This document shows positions 20,268-29,540 of a DNA stretch of 50,298 nucleotides, in pieces. The position numbers and the translations under genes are program-made. A model generated the notes under the pieces. That model was not told where the DNA came from and ran no database searches. It saw nothing but the letters and a program-made list of their open reading frames with translations. How positions within the stretch are numbered: position 1 is the stretch's first letter; every line of letters begins with the position of its first letter. Source of the DNA: Chara braunii. Taxonomy: Eukaryota > Streptophyta > Charophyceae > Charales > Characeae. The DNA lies in the NCBI GenBank assembly GCA_003427395.1, contig BFEA01000294.1:1243405-1293702 (forward strand), written 5' to 3'.

Positions 20268-20651
20268 GCCATTCGCAGTTTCTTTTTTTTTTTTTTTTTT
20301 TTTTTTGAAGGGTTGTAGAGGTGTCGGGGATTCAACTCCTACGGGGAAGCCGGCGGGAGGCTTCATGCACCAGATTCAGCCAACCCGTCGACGTGGTGGC
20401 CTCACCCACACACAAGATCACTCAAGTCGAGGCTCAAACCTTGGCCATACCCACACTCTGCCGGTATCACCCAGGACTGGTGCTACCCAGGCGCCGCTGC
20501 GCACCAGGCGACTGTGGTGCCTGAATGCGCCTCCCGGCAGGGTGCAATGGGGATGCAGGACCCTGAGTCACAGTGCAAAGTGTTCACACTTAGACGTGCA
20601 TGGCTTAGTCTTTGAGACAAGCATATGACTGCTGGCAGGATCAACCAGGTA
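20268..20651 (-). rRNA. 18S rRNA 5' end fragment, split by a polyA-tailed insertion
   Basis: On the minus strand 20651-20568 starts TACCTGGTTGATCCTGCCAG, followed by CATATGCTTGTCTCAAAGA and AAGCCATGCACGTCTAAGT. This is the invariant start of eukaryotic small-subunit rRNA, with a few substitutions. It stops at CACTGTGA. After 285 inserted bases, 20282-20268 continues with GAAACTGCGAATGGC, the next conserved bases of 18S. The rest of the gene is absent and LINE sequence follows. A non-functional fragment. Confidence 0.9.
20283..20567 (-). mobile_element. SINE-like insertion with polyA tail
   Basis: The inserted unit starts CTCAGGGTCCTGC and ends in about 25 A (T-run at 20283-20306 on the plus strand). 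GGTTTGAGCCTCG and GTTGAATCCCCGAC resemble a tRNA-type B box, and CTGGTGCGCAGCGG resembles an A box, although the spacing is longer than usual. A short GA overlap of the 18S sequence is the only possible target duplication. Confidence 0.5.
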
Positions 20652-20703
20652 GTGGGTGTAACGAGCAGCCACAAGGAGCGATAGGCACGTCACGCCGGCC
20701 AGC
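20652..20703. other. Short spacer upstream of the 18S fragment
   Basis: Between the 18S start and the gag frame lie about 50 bases (minus strand GTGGCTGCTCGTTACACCCAC next to TACCTGG). They could be external transcribed spacer carried along with the rRNA. Confidence 0.3.
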
Positions 20704-21064
20704 CTAGACCGCATGGTCGAGGCAGTGGATGTCCTGCTGTTGTGCAATGCAGGTAGCCAGGAGGTCTGTGACGCGGGAAAGCAAAGGTGAGAGATTGCTC
20801 TTGCTGTTGCTGATTTCCTCGCTTTCTGCCTCCATCCGCCATTCCGCGGCCAGTGCAAGTAGTGCGCTTTCCTCAAATATCATGTTTCGCTGCCGCTTCG
20901 TCTTGCAGCTGGTGTTGTTCCTCCGCAAGACGACGTTGTTTCTCTGCCTCCTCCTCTTTCTTCCATACAACTGTCGTCGTGTCTGCCCGCTGCTTGATTT
21001 CTGCCATCAAGGTCAGCATCCGGGCCACCAAGCAGCCAGGAAGCCCACAACTGGCAGCCTCACT
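20704..21064 (-). pseudogene. Gag N-terminal coiled-coil fragment
   Basis: Minus strand: MAEIKQRADTTTVVWKKEEE, AEKQRRLAEEQHQLQDEAAA, then after a stop and frame change RVTDLLATCIAQQQDIHCL. A long charged helix followed by DLL...QQQ is the layout of the gag start in the other elements here (compare 26860-26690). It precedes the capsid piece at 18275-17494 in the correct order. Confidence 0.55.
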
Positions 21065-21850
21065 CCATAAAGCAAAGGGCCTGGCTGGCCTTGGCCTCTC
21101 CCAGGAAGCTTCGGGTAGGCCCCACGTGGCTGAGGCCCTGTCCCAGGGAATCCTCCACAGGGCCTGAGGAGGTTACCCATGTCCAACTACCCAGTCGGCC
21201 TGTGTTCAGTTCATGCACTGTGTCTGATCCAGGGCCTGCCTCCCGATTCATCTGTTAAAGGGCCTGAAGGCCCGAAAGACTGGCAGGCAGAGCCTGGGCA
21301 CATTCAACCAACTGACGCGACGCAACTGCCTGAATTTCCCCAGCTGCGTTGAAACACAAAATAGGCCTCTTGTGGCTTGTTAGGCCTGCCTTCATTCTTG
21401 CAATGAAAACAGGGCCCAGTAGGGCTTACCGAGGCCTGTAGCCTCACATTCCCTCCTCCATACTTCAATCTCCTCTGAGAAGTTCATTGAATCTGGCGCT
21501 TTCCTTTCTGCAGCAACTTCTGAGAGGACTATCGAAGTATGGAGGACGGAATGTGAGGCTACAGGCCTCGGTAAGCCCTACTGGGCCCTACTTTCAGCAA
21601 GAACGGCCGCCCTAAGTGAAGGCAGGCCTAACAAGTGACGAGAGGCCTATTTTGTGTTTCAACGCAGCTGGGGAAATTCATGCAGTTGCATCGCGTTGGT
21701 TGGTTGAATGCGCCCAGGCCCTGCCTGCAAATCTTTCGGGCCTTCAGGCCCTTTAACAGATGAAGCGGAGGCATTCCCTGGGACAGGGGCTCAGCCACTT
21801 GTGGCCTACCGGAAGCTTCCTGGGAGAGGCCCAGGCCAGCCAGGCGGCCT
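21054..21850. repeat. Long inverted repeat (arms ~413 and ~317 bp, 67-bp spacer)
   Basis: 21054-21466 reads forward and 21534-21850 reads as its reverse complement. The arms meet at CCATACTTC/GAAGTATGG. Shared landmarks are GGGCCTGAAGGCCCGAAAGA, CACAAAATAGGCCTCT and GGGCTTACCGAGGCCTGTAG. The second arm has internal deletions. A transcript would fold into a long double-stranded hairpin. Confidence 0.85.
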
Positions 21851-22248
21851 CACTCCATAAAGCAAAGGGCCTGGCTGGCCTGGGCCTCTCCCAGGACGCT
21901 TCCAGTAGGCCCCACGTGGCTCAACCCCTGTCCCAGGAAATCTTCCACAGGGCCTGGGGAGGTTACCCATGTCCAACTACCCAGTCGGCCTGTGTACAGT
22001 TCATGCACTGTGTCTGGTCCAGGGCGTGCCTCCGATTCATCTGTTAAAAGGCCTGAAGGCCCGAAAGATTGGCAGGCAGGGCCTGGCCACATTGAACCAA
22101 CTGACGTGACACAACCGCCTGAATTTCCCCAGTTGCGTTGAAACACAAAATAGGCCTCTCGTCACTTGTTAGGCCTGCCTTCACTTAGGGTGGCCGTTCT
22201 TGCTGAAAACAGGGCCCCAGTAGGGCTTACCGAGGCCTGTAGCCTCGC
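21846..22248. repeat. Third copy of the inverted-repeat unit, direct orientation
   Basis: It starts GGCCTCACTCCATAAAGCAA like 21050 and follows the same order to GCTTACCGAGGCCTGTAGCC at its end, where AT-rich DNA begins. It abuts the second arm without a spacer. Confidence 0.85.
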
Positions 22249-22479
22249 ATAATTTCGAATTTAAAAAAACAATAAAATTCGGAAAAATTCAAGAGGAGAG
22301 TTTGCGCAGCAAATGTCAAATTTTGGATATAGAGTCTCGAAACTGCAAAGAGACATTTTCCGAGAAAAAGGAAAATTTTGGAATATTATAGCAACAGAAA
22401 AATTCGAATTCTAAAAAAAAAAAAGTAAAAGGGCCTTTACGAATCAGACCCCGAATGGAAACCCCCCCACAGCAAAGGG
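22249..22479. other. AT-rich spacer
   Basis: AAATTCG-rich sequence with several A-runs. No gene. Confidence 0.5.
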
Positions 22480-23300
22480 CTCTGTCGAAGTTCTTGAGGG
22501 AAAAGTCACATCCATAATGAAATGGAAAGACATTTTGAAAGGGTTATATCAGGTCCTGCACGTACAGGTACTGGACACAGTTTTTGAGACTGAGAAAGGG
22601 TCATGTCTGCTTGATTAAAAGTCATGTCTGTTCGTCAATAAGTCAAAGGCTACAGTCCCAATCCAGTCATAATTCCACAAGTCAGTCCTGATTCAGATCG
22701 GGAGTCCAAAAGACAGGCCCGATGGCCCAAGCAGCAGCAGACCATGGGAAAAGATACTGGGACACACACTTTGCAACAATCGGAACTGGGCAGGAGTCCC
22801 AGGCACACTTGAGGCTGAATGCAGGCCACGCCAGACCAGTCGAGCACTATAAAGGACTGGCCAGCCTCCCATTTGGGCAGATGCTCACTTCGCATGGAAG
22901 TGTCGAAGTGCCATGGCACTTGTGCGCTAGATGTGTGCGAGCTGCGCTAGGCTGAAGAGCAGCACTGTGCGAGAAAGAGGAGAGTGCTGGCAGGAGGGAA
23001 GGCAGCCATAGCTGCGCCAGCAGAAGTTAGTAGCAACAGAGGGCTTAGTAGTAGTAGGAGTACCAGTGAGTAGTATTCAGAGTAGATCCTCCTGTGATAG
23101 GGAGTGTGGATGCATGATGAGTGAGAGTAGACCAGTACTATAGACCAGAAGAGAGAGAGAGAAGAAAGCAGACGAGAGAGGGGGAGGTGCAAGTTATGGT
23201 GATACTTACCTATTGAGCGTTGTTGTTGATATCCGGCAGCTGGTGCTGGCTGAGCGCCAAGCCAGGGAACTCATGTTGACTGGAGAAGACTTGTGACTTT
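22480..23300 (+). mobile_element. LTR-like block with TATA box, plus orientation
   Basis: CACTATAAAGGACTGGCC at 22845-22862 parallels CACTATATAAGACTGGCC at 28038 in the plus-strand LTR-like block. Downstream both have an AGCAGCACT motif, AGTAGTAGTAG runs, GA-rich stretches, a CTTACCT site, and then TTTGATTGGCGCATTAC / TTTGGGACTCGACGAC before CATTTGGA. No TG...CA ends or target duplication were found, so limits are approximate. Confidence 0.4.
22836..22860 (+). promoter_or_regulatory. TATAAAGG box enclosed in CCAGTC/GACTGG
   Basis: CCAGTC (22836-22841) and GACTGG (22855-22860) are exact inverted copies on either side of CACTATAAAG. TATAAAGG is clearly plus-oriented. Confidence 0.5.
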
Positions 23301-23904
23301 GATTGGCGCATTACATTTGGACTTATGATGTGCCCTCCTTACTCTGGGTTTGTTAATTAATTAAGTTGAACTTCCTGGTTCTCACTCATCTTCTATTGGG
23401 TTGTGTGTGAGACATCGCAGCTTGGGAAATCTGTCTGAATGCATGTGATGTGATGCACTCCAGCAAATATTGAACAGCTGGGTTCCTTGCAAAAGCAAGA
23501 AATCAAAATTTTCAGCTACTAATTTATGTGTGATTCAGAATTAAAAAAAAAAAGGAACTGACACAAAGAAATTCCGGAACTAAAAAGAATATTCGGATTT
23601 ATCAAGCAGCGAATTTTTGAATTTCAAGAAAAAAAAACGAATCGAAAATTTCACCTACTGCGCAATTTCGGATTTTACGACAATTTTGAAAAACGAATCT
23701 GCGCCAAAGAAAGAATTTCAAAAAAAGAAAAAAAAAATTGGAATTCGCAGTTAGATCCTGAATCGCAAATGGGAAACTAATTAGGTAGCCTAATCAATCA
23801 ATCCATCAATCCATCAACCAATATTTCGTAATTAATCAATCAATCAATCAGTCAATCGATCCTCCCCTTTCGCAAGTCAGGTCAGGTGAAGTCCTTATTC
23901 ACAC
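23301..23904. other. AT-rich leader region of the inserted chromovirus
   Basis: Between the LTR-like block and the primer-binding site lie A-runs and a degenerate (AATC)n array at about 23780-23855. No gene recognised. Confidence 0.5.
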
Positions 23905-23921
23905 GTGGGGGTCTGATACCA
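23905..23921 (-). other. Primer-binding-site candidate
   Basis: On the minus strand the LTR ends ATGTATCA, then GT, then TGGTATCAGACCCC. TGGTATCAGA is the usual complement of the initiator methionine tRNA 3' end used by many plant Ty3/gypsy and copia elements. Two bases between LTR and primer site is normal. It fixes the orientation of the element. Confidence 0.7.
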
Positions 23922-23923
23922 AC

Positions 23924-25095
23924 TGATACATGCTCAGTTGAGCGATGTATATGGGGCCAAGGATCCGCAAACTGATGAAAAGGACTCGAATGGACAATGC
24001 AGCGTGAGCAAAGCATCGCAAGCAATGTACATCCAGATACATATGAAAATAGCACAATGCAGCGCAGCGGAAGACTCAGAGATATGACCTGACCTGTCAG
24101 ATACTGGCGCAACATCCCATCATACACCACATATGAGAGAGAGGGCGGGGAGGGACCGCACACATGGAAGAAAGGGCCCTCCTTGCACACACACATGGGG
24201 GGAGATACCACAAATGAAGAGATGGGGGAGAGGCGAGACGAAGATGGAGGTGAGGGAGAAGACAAAGATTGTGATAGTCTCCCTGCCGAGCGTCCAATCA
24301 ATGTCTGCCACAAAATGTCGAATTATATCCTGGGCTTCATACTCCTATATAACCTCTGCTTGTAACCTCTCTCTCTCTCTCGCTCTCTCTCTCTCTCTTT
24401 GAAAGAAGAAGAAGCAGACCGAGTAAGGAGGGAGAAGAGATGGAGGGCGGCGGGACGAAGAAGAAGAAGAAGATGTTGTCCTCCTCGTGTTCTCACCTGC
24501 ATGTAACTGTCGCCATGTACTCACCGTCGTTGTGTCCCTGTGCAGGTCACTGGCGTGGAGTGCAGCATGGCGCCCAGGTAAGTACCGTCGACGCAGGTAT
24601 GGCTCCGCCCCTCTGCCTTCCTACACCTCTACCTCTGCCCCAAGTGTAGCGCTGTAGTGTCGCAGCGCTGCTCAAGCAGTGTGTCGCCCAAGAAGTGAGC
24701 TACTCGAACTGTGTGTCCGCCCAGCGGTGGCCCAACTATAAGTAGCTCTGGGCCGGCCGGTCTGAATCTGTGTGCCTACGGTACTGTGCCCCAAACATGG
24801 GCCTACTGGGTCTGGGTCCCGACTGGACGTCCACACCCAGTACCTGGCCCAAGGAGGCCTGCCTCCCGGTGAACCTGGCCCAAGGCGCAGCCTTGGGGAC
24901 TGCAGGTCCGAAACGACACCTGAACAGACAAAAATAGGACAGCGAATAAGTAAATAAATAAATGAATGAATGCTGTCTCGAATCGAAACCTGCAGCCTAA
25001 GGGCCAGCCGTGGGCCTCCAGGGCGCGCGACTGGGGGGCCCCCAGCAACCGTTGGGTCCCAAAATGGGGCCCCTGTGCAGGCTCAGAATGTAACA
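23924..25095 (-). mobile_element. 5' LTR of the inserted chromovirus
   Basis: On the minus strand it runs TGTTACATTCTGAGCC (25095) to CATGTATCA (23924). It aligns with 4008-5261 over nearly its full length. It contains a palindrome-enclosed TATA-like motif (24729-24754), a second TATA-type GGTTATATAGGAG near 24345, (GA)n tracts corresponding to (CT)n at 24366-24398, and GAA repeats. The target copy AAGGG follows at 25096-25100. Confidence 0.85.
24729..24754 (-). promoter_or_regulatory. TATA-like motif inside GGCCCA/TGGGCC, 5' LTR
   Basis: GGCCCA (24729-24734) and TGGGCC (24749-24754) flank ACTATAAGTAGCTC. Equivalent to 4787-4819 in the 3' LTR. Confidence 0.4.
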
Positions 25096-25334
25096 AAGGG
25101 GCATCAATTTCGGTTGCCCGAGGGAATAGAAGATCGGCGAAGATACGGCCTTTCCGGCCGCCGTGGTGTAACTCGAATGGAGTCACCCCAATCGTGGGTC
25201 CCAAAATGGGGCCCCTGTGCAGGCTCAGAATGTAACGGGGCATCAATTTCGGTTGCCCGAGGGAATAGAAGATCGGCGAAGATACGGCCTTTCCGGCCGC
25301 CGTGGTCTAGCTCGAATGGAGTCACCCCAATCGT
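25054..25334. repeat. 142-bp tandem duplication spanning the LTR/integrase junction
   Basis: GGGTCCCAAAATGGGGCCCC begins at 25054 and again at 25196. Each unit contains the last 42 bases of the LTR and about 100 bases of host integrase, so the duplication arose after the 21-kb element inserted. Confidence 0.85.
25096..25100. repeat. Target-site duplication, right copy (AAGGG)
   Basis: AAGGG immediately follows the LTR end TGTAACA at 25095 and matches 4003-4007 exactly. Confidence 0.8.
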
Positions 25335-25829
25335 CGGATGCAATGAATTGTTGTAGGTGAATTCGGTGCCAGGGAGGCGGTCAACCTTATCTTTCTGGTC
25401 CAGACGGATGAGTGTGCAAAGGATCATTTGAGCGGTTTGATGTGCCCACTCCGTTTGCTTGTTCGTTTGTGGGTGCCGAGCCGAACTCGGTTTCATCTCG
25501 GTGTCGGATTCCTTCATAAGGGATGTCCAAAATGCGGACATGAATCGAGTGTTGCATTCACTAACGATGTCTTCCAAAACGTCGTGGCCGCAAATCCAGT
25601 CGGTGTGCAAGAGTCTCATGAGCTCCGGAGTCGTCACATGATACTTGCAAGGAAAAAAACGCACGTACTGACTTAGTCGGTCAACAACTATGAAGATACC
25701 GCCATGCCCGGGCCGATCTCGTAGGAAGGGTCCAGTGACGTCTATGGCAATAGACAATCCGGGTTCCCAAGGCATCGGTAGCAGGAACTCACCGTACGGG
25801 TTGCAGTTGCAGGGCTTGTTGCAGGGCAT
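25101..25829 (-). pseudogene. Integrase catalytic core of the host chromovirus
   Basis: An open frame of about 240 codons on the minus strand encodes the core: SIAIDVTGPFLRDRPGHGGI with the first catalytic aspartate, VVDRLSQYVRFFPCKYH, DIVSECNTRFMSAFW at the second position (the usual SDRD reads SECN, so the aspartate is lost), and SARHPQTNKQTEWAHQTAQ with the glutamate kept. It then runs NNSLHPTIGVTPFELDHGG. The enzyme would insert the element DNA into the genome. It is cut by the 21-kb insertion and resumes at 4007. The 142-bp duplication lies at its end. Confidence 0.85.
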
Positions 25830-26160
25830 GTTGCATCGACAAACCTCGCAAGATTCACATGTAGCTCACTCCCTTCGCCTAGGCCAGCTTGAGATGGTGT
25901 GGCAGAGTTGGCGCCGCACTGCAATCGAGATCTGCAACCTGGGCGCACTTCCCGTGTGACGTCGCTGATGACGTCCGACCAACGAAATCGTTGACGAAGT
26001 CTAGTGCCATTCGATTGACTCCGAAGTGTTTGACGAGTCACAAATCATGGTACTCACCAAGGAGGCAAGTCCGTAATCGACGGTCCCGTGGGACACATAG
26101 CAAGTCCTTGCCTCGTGAATGGAGAAGCAAATGCCCATCGACGATGCGGTAGTGGCTGTC
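25830..26160 (-). pseudogene. Integrase zinc-binding domain of the host chromovirus
   Basis: Minus strand: GKDLLCVPRDRRLRTCLLGE, then after a stop VKHFGVNRMALDFVNDFVG with the HxxxxH-type half, and CESCEVCRCNMPC near 25860-25830 with the cysteine half. Between them is inserted or scrambled sequence (about 25870-25970). It joins the core frame at 25829. Confidence 0.7.
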
Positions 26161-26247
26161 CGTAATCGACGGTCCCGTGGGACGCATAGCAAGTCCTTGC
26201 CTCGTGAATGGAGAAGCCAAATGCCCATCTACGATGCGGTAGTGGCT
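26069..26247. repeat. ~89-bp tandem duplication
   Basis: GTCCGTAATCGACGGTCCCG begins at 26069 and 26158. On the minus strand it repeats the SHYRIVDGHL segment in two frames, because 89 is not a multiple of three. Confidence 0.85.
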
Positions 26248-26567
26248 GGCCAGCGAATGGTCCGAAGAAAGCTGCTCGTAGAGAGTGTAGTAGTTCGGAT
26301 CTGTCTTGTATCCGCGTACGAAATGTTGATGTAGTTCTTTGTCGAAGTCGAAGGCGTGGTGGGTCAATGCGCAAAGATCGGCTCTTCACGAAAGAGCATC
26401 CGCCGCTCGATTGGAGAGACCCAAGACGTGCTTTGGCGTGAAGTCGAACTGGTTAATGAAGTACATCCACCTCCCAATCGTGCTACTCACCATACCTTGC
26501 GTCTTGTAGTAGGTTAATGGGTTGTCGTCCGTCACCCAAGCGAACCTACTACACTTTACAGCTCTTG
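26161..26567 (-). pseudogene. RNase H C-terminal half fused directly behind gag
   Basis: Minus strand: FAWVTDDNPLTYYKTQGMVS, IGRWMYFINQFDFTPKHVLG, SNRAADALS, then the linker to integrase (FVRGYKTDPNYYTLYEQLSS, SHYRIVDGHL). It matches the same domain at 9165-8821. Upstream, the frame changes at about 26567 straight into gag-like sequence, so protease and reverse transcriptase are deleted. Confidence 0.8.
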
Positions 26568-27160
26568 TTACTGCCAGTTGCAGGTGGCAATGAGCTGCGC
26601 AATCCTCCTTGGTCTTGTCGGCTTCTGTTGGTGTAAAGTGCCATTATCCGAGTATTGCAGCATACTGCATCTCTTGCTACTGCAGTGTCGTGCAAGCGGC
26701 CACCTGGAGTTGGTTGAGCGCTGCTGCGGTCTCGGCCTGCTGTCGTTGCTCCTTCGCTGCTGCTTGTTCTGCTGCACGGATGCGAGTGGCCTCAGCTTCA
26801 CCGCGGCGCTTCTTTTCCTTATTGATGAAGGTCAGGAAGTTGGCCACTCGAAGCTGGTAGGCCTCGACGGTCTTGTGTCTTGTTGGGCCCCTGTCCTATC
26901 AGACCAGGCAGGCCCAGACCGGGTGCCCCTTCGGAAGATGTGTTCCCAAGTGGGCTTACTGTGGCTGCTGCTCCTGACGCCATGCATATGGTAGCGGGCT
27001 GCTGGCGTTCGACAGGAGTCTGCTGACGTAACGCAATGTCAGGTGCAGGAGGTGCACAGTATTGTGCTGCAATTCGTGCGCTGAGACGGCACATAGCCCA
27101 GCCTAAGCCTTTCTTCTGATGTGGCACTGCTGCTGACATGGCACACTGCTGACGTGGCAC
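26568..27160 (-). pseudogene. Gag fragment of the host chromovirus
   Basis: 27160-26819 is open (GLGWAMCRLSARIAAQYCAP, LRQQTPVERQQPATICM, LPGLIGQGPNKTQDR), then FINKEKKRRGEAEATRIRAA, EQAAAKEQRQQAETAAALNQ and LQVAACTTLQ, a Q/A/E-rich coiled coil like the gag start at 21064-20704. A proline/glutamine-rich leader before a coiled coil suits gag, but no capsid or zinc knuckle is present. At 27121-27165 a GTGGCAC/GCTGACGTGGCAC motif repeats. Confidence 0.5.
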
Positions 27161-27666
27161 TTACCAGGCCGTTTAAAACACGGTAGGAAGAAGGGGAGAA
27201 GGCAGGCAGGCAATCTTACACTCCCAAACTGCAACCGCTCCCTCAAGGCACTAATCAACACAAAAAGAAAAAGAAAAAAATCGCACAGAGAGATCTTGCA
27301 ATGGTTTTCAGATTAGAAAAGAGAAACAGCCGGATTTGAACATCCCGCTGTTTTTACCACCATTATAAGATTAAGAAAAAAGAAACAGTAACAATGCTAT
27401 GGTTATCAGATCCGAATTTCCCATAAGCTTGCAAAATAACGAAATTGTGAAAATTCAAAATTCATGGATACAACCAAAAAAATCAGGAAATGACAGAAAA
27501 CCAAGTAGCAAAATCCCGAAGTACTCCAGATAGTCATGTATCAAGCAGAGAGCACAATGCACCAAGATTCCATCCAAATAAGAGCAATTCAATGAACTCG
27601 AATGTCAATGCAGACGCTCTCTGGTCACACCGACACTGTATCCAATACCAGTCCTACTGTCTGGCA
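27161..27666. other. AT-rich spacer
   Basis: A-rich DNA without a recognised gene. GGTTATCAGATCCG at about 27394 loosely resembles a primer-binding site but has an extra base. Confidence 0.35.
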
Positions 27667-28470
27667 CTGTGGCATACTGCGCATCCACACGGGCCTGCAA
27701 GGCCCAACCAAACAAGGAAAAGTAAGGGCCCTACAGGCCCTGTGTCGTTTTCAGCCTGAAAGCCTGAAAACAAGGGCCTACAAAAGCCTGAAAACGAGGG
27801 CCTACAAAAGCCTGAAAACGGGGGGCTACAGGCCCTGTGACCTTTCAGCCAAAAAGCCTGAAAACGAGGGCCATTTTCAGGCCCTCGTAGAGTCGACCTG
27901 CCCCGAAACTTGGACACTAGACCAGGGTTTTAGCACAGGCCATTTTGGGCCTGTTGTCAAGACAAGCTTTGTTTGAAGTTCAACACCAGGGTCTGGCACG
28001 TTTTGGCATTGGCAAGAGCAGCCCCTGAACGGGCCAGCACTATATAAGACTGGCCCGCCCCGAAGGCTGCAGGCAGTCAGGAGGTATGGGACTTCCCAGG
28101 CACTTCACGTGTAGGAGGCAGGAGGTAGTCTTCAGGATTCGGCAGCAGCACTCTGGAGGAGTGCTGCAGTAGTAGTAGTAGCGTTAGCAGTAGTATTCAG
28201 CGCTGCACGCTATTTTGAGCTAGAGTAGCGTTGGAGAGAGAGAGAGATGGTTGGCGGAGGCCAGGGAGACTTACCTGTGGCGCCATAGCTCCAGCTTCAT
28301 CTTCGATGTACCTGCAACAAGGCGCCACCTTCACAAGTTAGTACTGGACTGAGACAGAGAGAGAGAGAGTTCTTCTTCTTCCTCTTCTAAGTCCACCGTC
28401 TCTCCCTCACCCTCTCCCTACCTAACTTCTCAGTATCTGCAGACTACGAGAGAGAGAGAGATTGGTGACT
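27667..28470 (+). mobile_element. LTR-like block, plus orientation, related to the host LTR
   Basis: It starts TGTGGCATACTGCGCATCCA, followed by a GGGCCTGCAAGG stretch, close to the host 3' LTR start TGTGGC ATACTCAGTTCCA then GGGCCCTGCAGGG (minus, 3350). The TATA box lies about 375 bases in, as in the host LTR. Then come GTAGTAGTAGTAG, GA tracts near 28230, 28360 and 28450, and CTTACCTG. There are repeats of GCCTGAAAACGAGGGCCTAC at 27760-27870. The 3' end is not defined. Confidence 0.5.
28031..28056 (+). promoter_or_regulatory. TATATAAG box enclosed in GGGCCAG/CTGGCCC
   Basis: GGGCCAG (28031-28037) and CTGGCCC (28050-28056) are exact inverted copies around CACTATATAAGA, 375 bases inside the LTR-like block. 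Confidence 0.55.
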
Positions 28471-29540
28471 TTGGGACTCGACGACATTTGGATTCAAACT
28501 CGACATTCGGATTGAGACATTGGACGAGGGATTATTTGGGACCTGTACCGAAGACTTGGTGTTGACAACATTCCCATTTTCCCCTCTTCTTCGTCTAACC
28601 CCCCTCCTCTTCGTCTGTGTATGGTTGGCGACTGGCACATTCTTCCCGTGTGAGCGCCAGGCGCCTTCACACCATGGAATGATGATGATGTATGTTTGGT
28701 CTGCATTGCAGCATTGATTGTTCGGATCATTGGTATATTAGCCTTCCGCTGCGCTATCTTGTACTATGTGAGAGAGGTCAGTTCTTGTTCTGGTCTGCAC
28801 CTTTACGGTATGCGTCAGGCGCCCAGCGCCCAGCCTACCCTACTCGGCCTATCTACTCTATCTACTCTATGTCCTTTCGACTGGATTACATCGAAGTTGA
28901 AGACCAATCAACGTGATGTCAACAGCAACGTCGACCACCAGCATACACCAAGTGCGTTCTCTCTCCTCCCCTCATCACACCTTGACCCCCACTCTCTGCA
29001 TGCGCCTCCGAAGACCACCATCACCATCGCCAGCACCCTCACGCTCGGCCCGGCTATGGCCGTCAAGCGCCCACTGCCACCACAGTGCCCTCTCACCTCT
29101 TAGCGCCCGCGTGCGCCCCAGCCTGTCTGCATAGCGCAGCATCGCACGGCAAAGCAGCAGTGTGGCCACAATGCCTGCTCAGGCCAAAATGCCTCCCCAG
29201 GGGGCACACACTTTCCTATATGGAAAGTGTCCACTGCTGGCTCACCTGACCAGGCGTGTGGGGGGCCCAGTAGCTTGCCTCTGGCCCCAAGTGTCTGCAC
29301 CTAAGCCCTGTTTCAAATACTGGCCTGGGCCTCATTCAGTTAGGCACGTCCAGGAAGCCACCCAGCCTCCAAGTGTTTGCAGCATTCTCGTTTGTTTGCG
29401 GCACATGTATGGTGACAATGTTGCTTCCTCATTGGGCCGTAACCAGTCCATGATGTGTCGGCCTCACACAGCATGTGCCCAGGGCTTAACTTCTTTTGTT
29501 TACTTGTTAGAGGGATTTTAAATTGATTTTTTTTGTACAA
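28471..29540. other. No recognised gene; one 9-bp palindrome
   Basis: 28696-29103 (plus) is open for 135 codons, but its composition is proline/serine-rich and frame-independent, so I do not call it. ACACTTTCC/GGAAAGTGT around TATAT at 29208-29230 is a perfect palindrome. Confidence 0.4.

Larger units (their letters stand above)
4008..25095 (-). mobile_element. 21-kb chromovirus inserted in the integrase gene of another chromovirus
   Basis: On the minus strand the order is 5' LTR (25095-23924), primer-binding-site candidate (23921-23905), gag pieces (21064-20704, 18275-16930), CCHC relic (about 10480-10400), protease (10374-9986), start of reverse transcriptase, RNase H and integrase pieces (9165-5275), polypurine tract (5274-5262) and 3' LTR (5261-4008). 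Both LTR ends follow the TG...CA rule and are flanked by AAGGG. The two LTRs differ by many substitutions and by a 158-bp duplication, so the insertion is old. Chromoviruses are normally much shorter, so most of the interior is later insertions. A single original element is an inference from the shared LTR family and target duplication. Confidence 0.75.

Noticed and set aside
20283-20306. Long T-run as a terminator
   Set aside because: It is the complement of the polyA tail of the SINE-like insertion, inside the 18S fragment.
21760-22146. Frames of 95-98 codons on both strands
   Set aside because: They lie within the inverted-repeat unit and mirror each other. Repeat-driven, with no protein family.
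28696-29103. 135-codon plus-strand ORF
   Set aside because: Composition is compositionally biased Ser/Pro/Thr, overlapping frames on both strands are equally open, and no motif is present.
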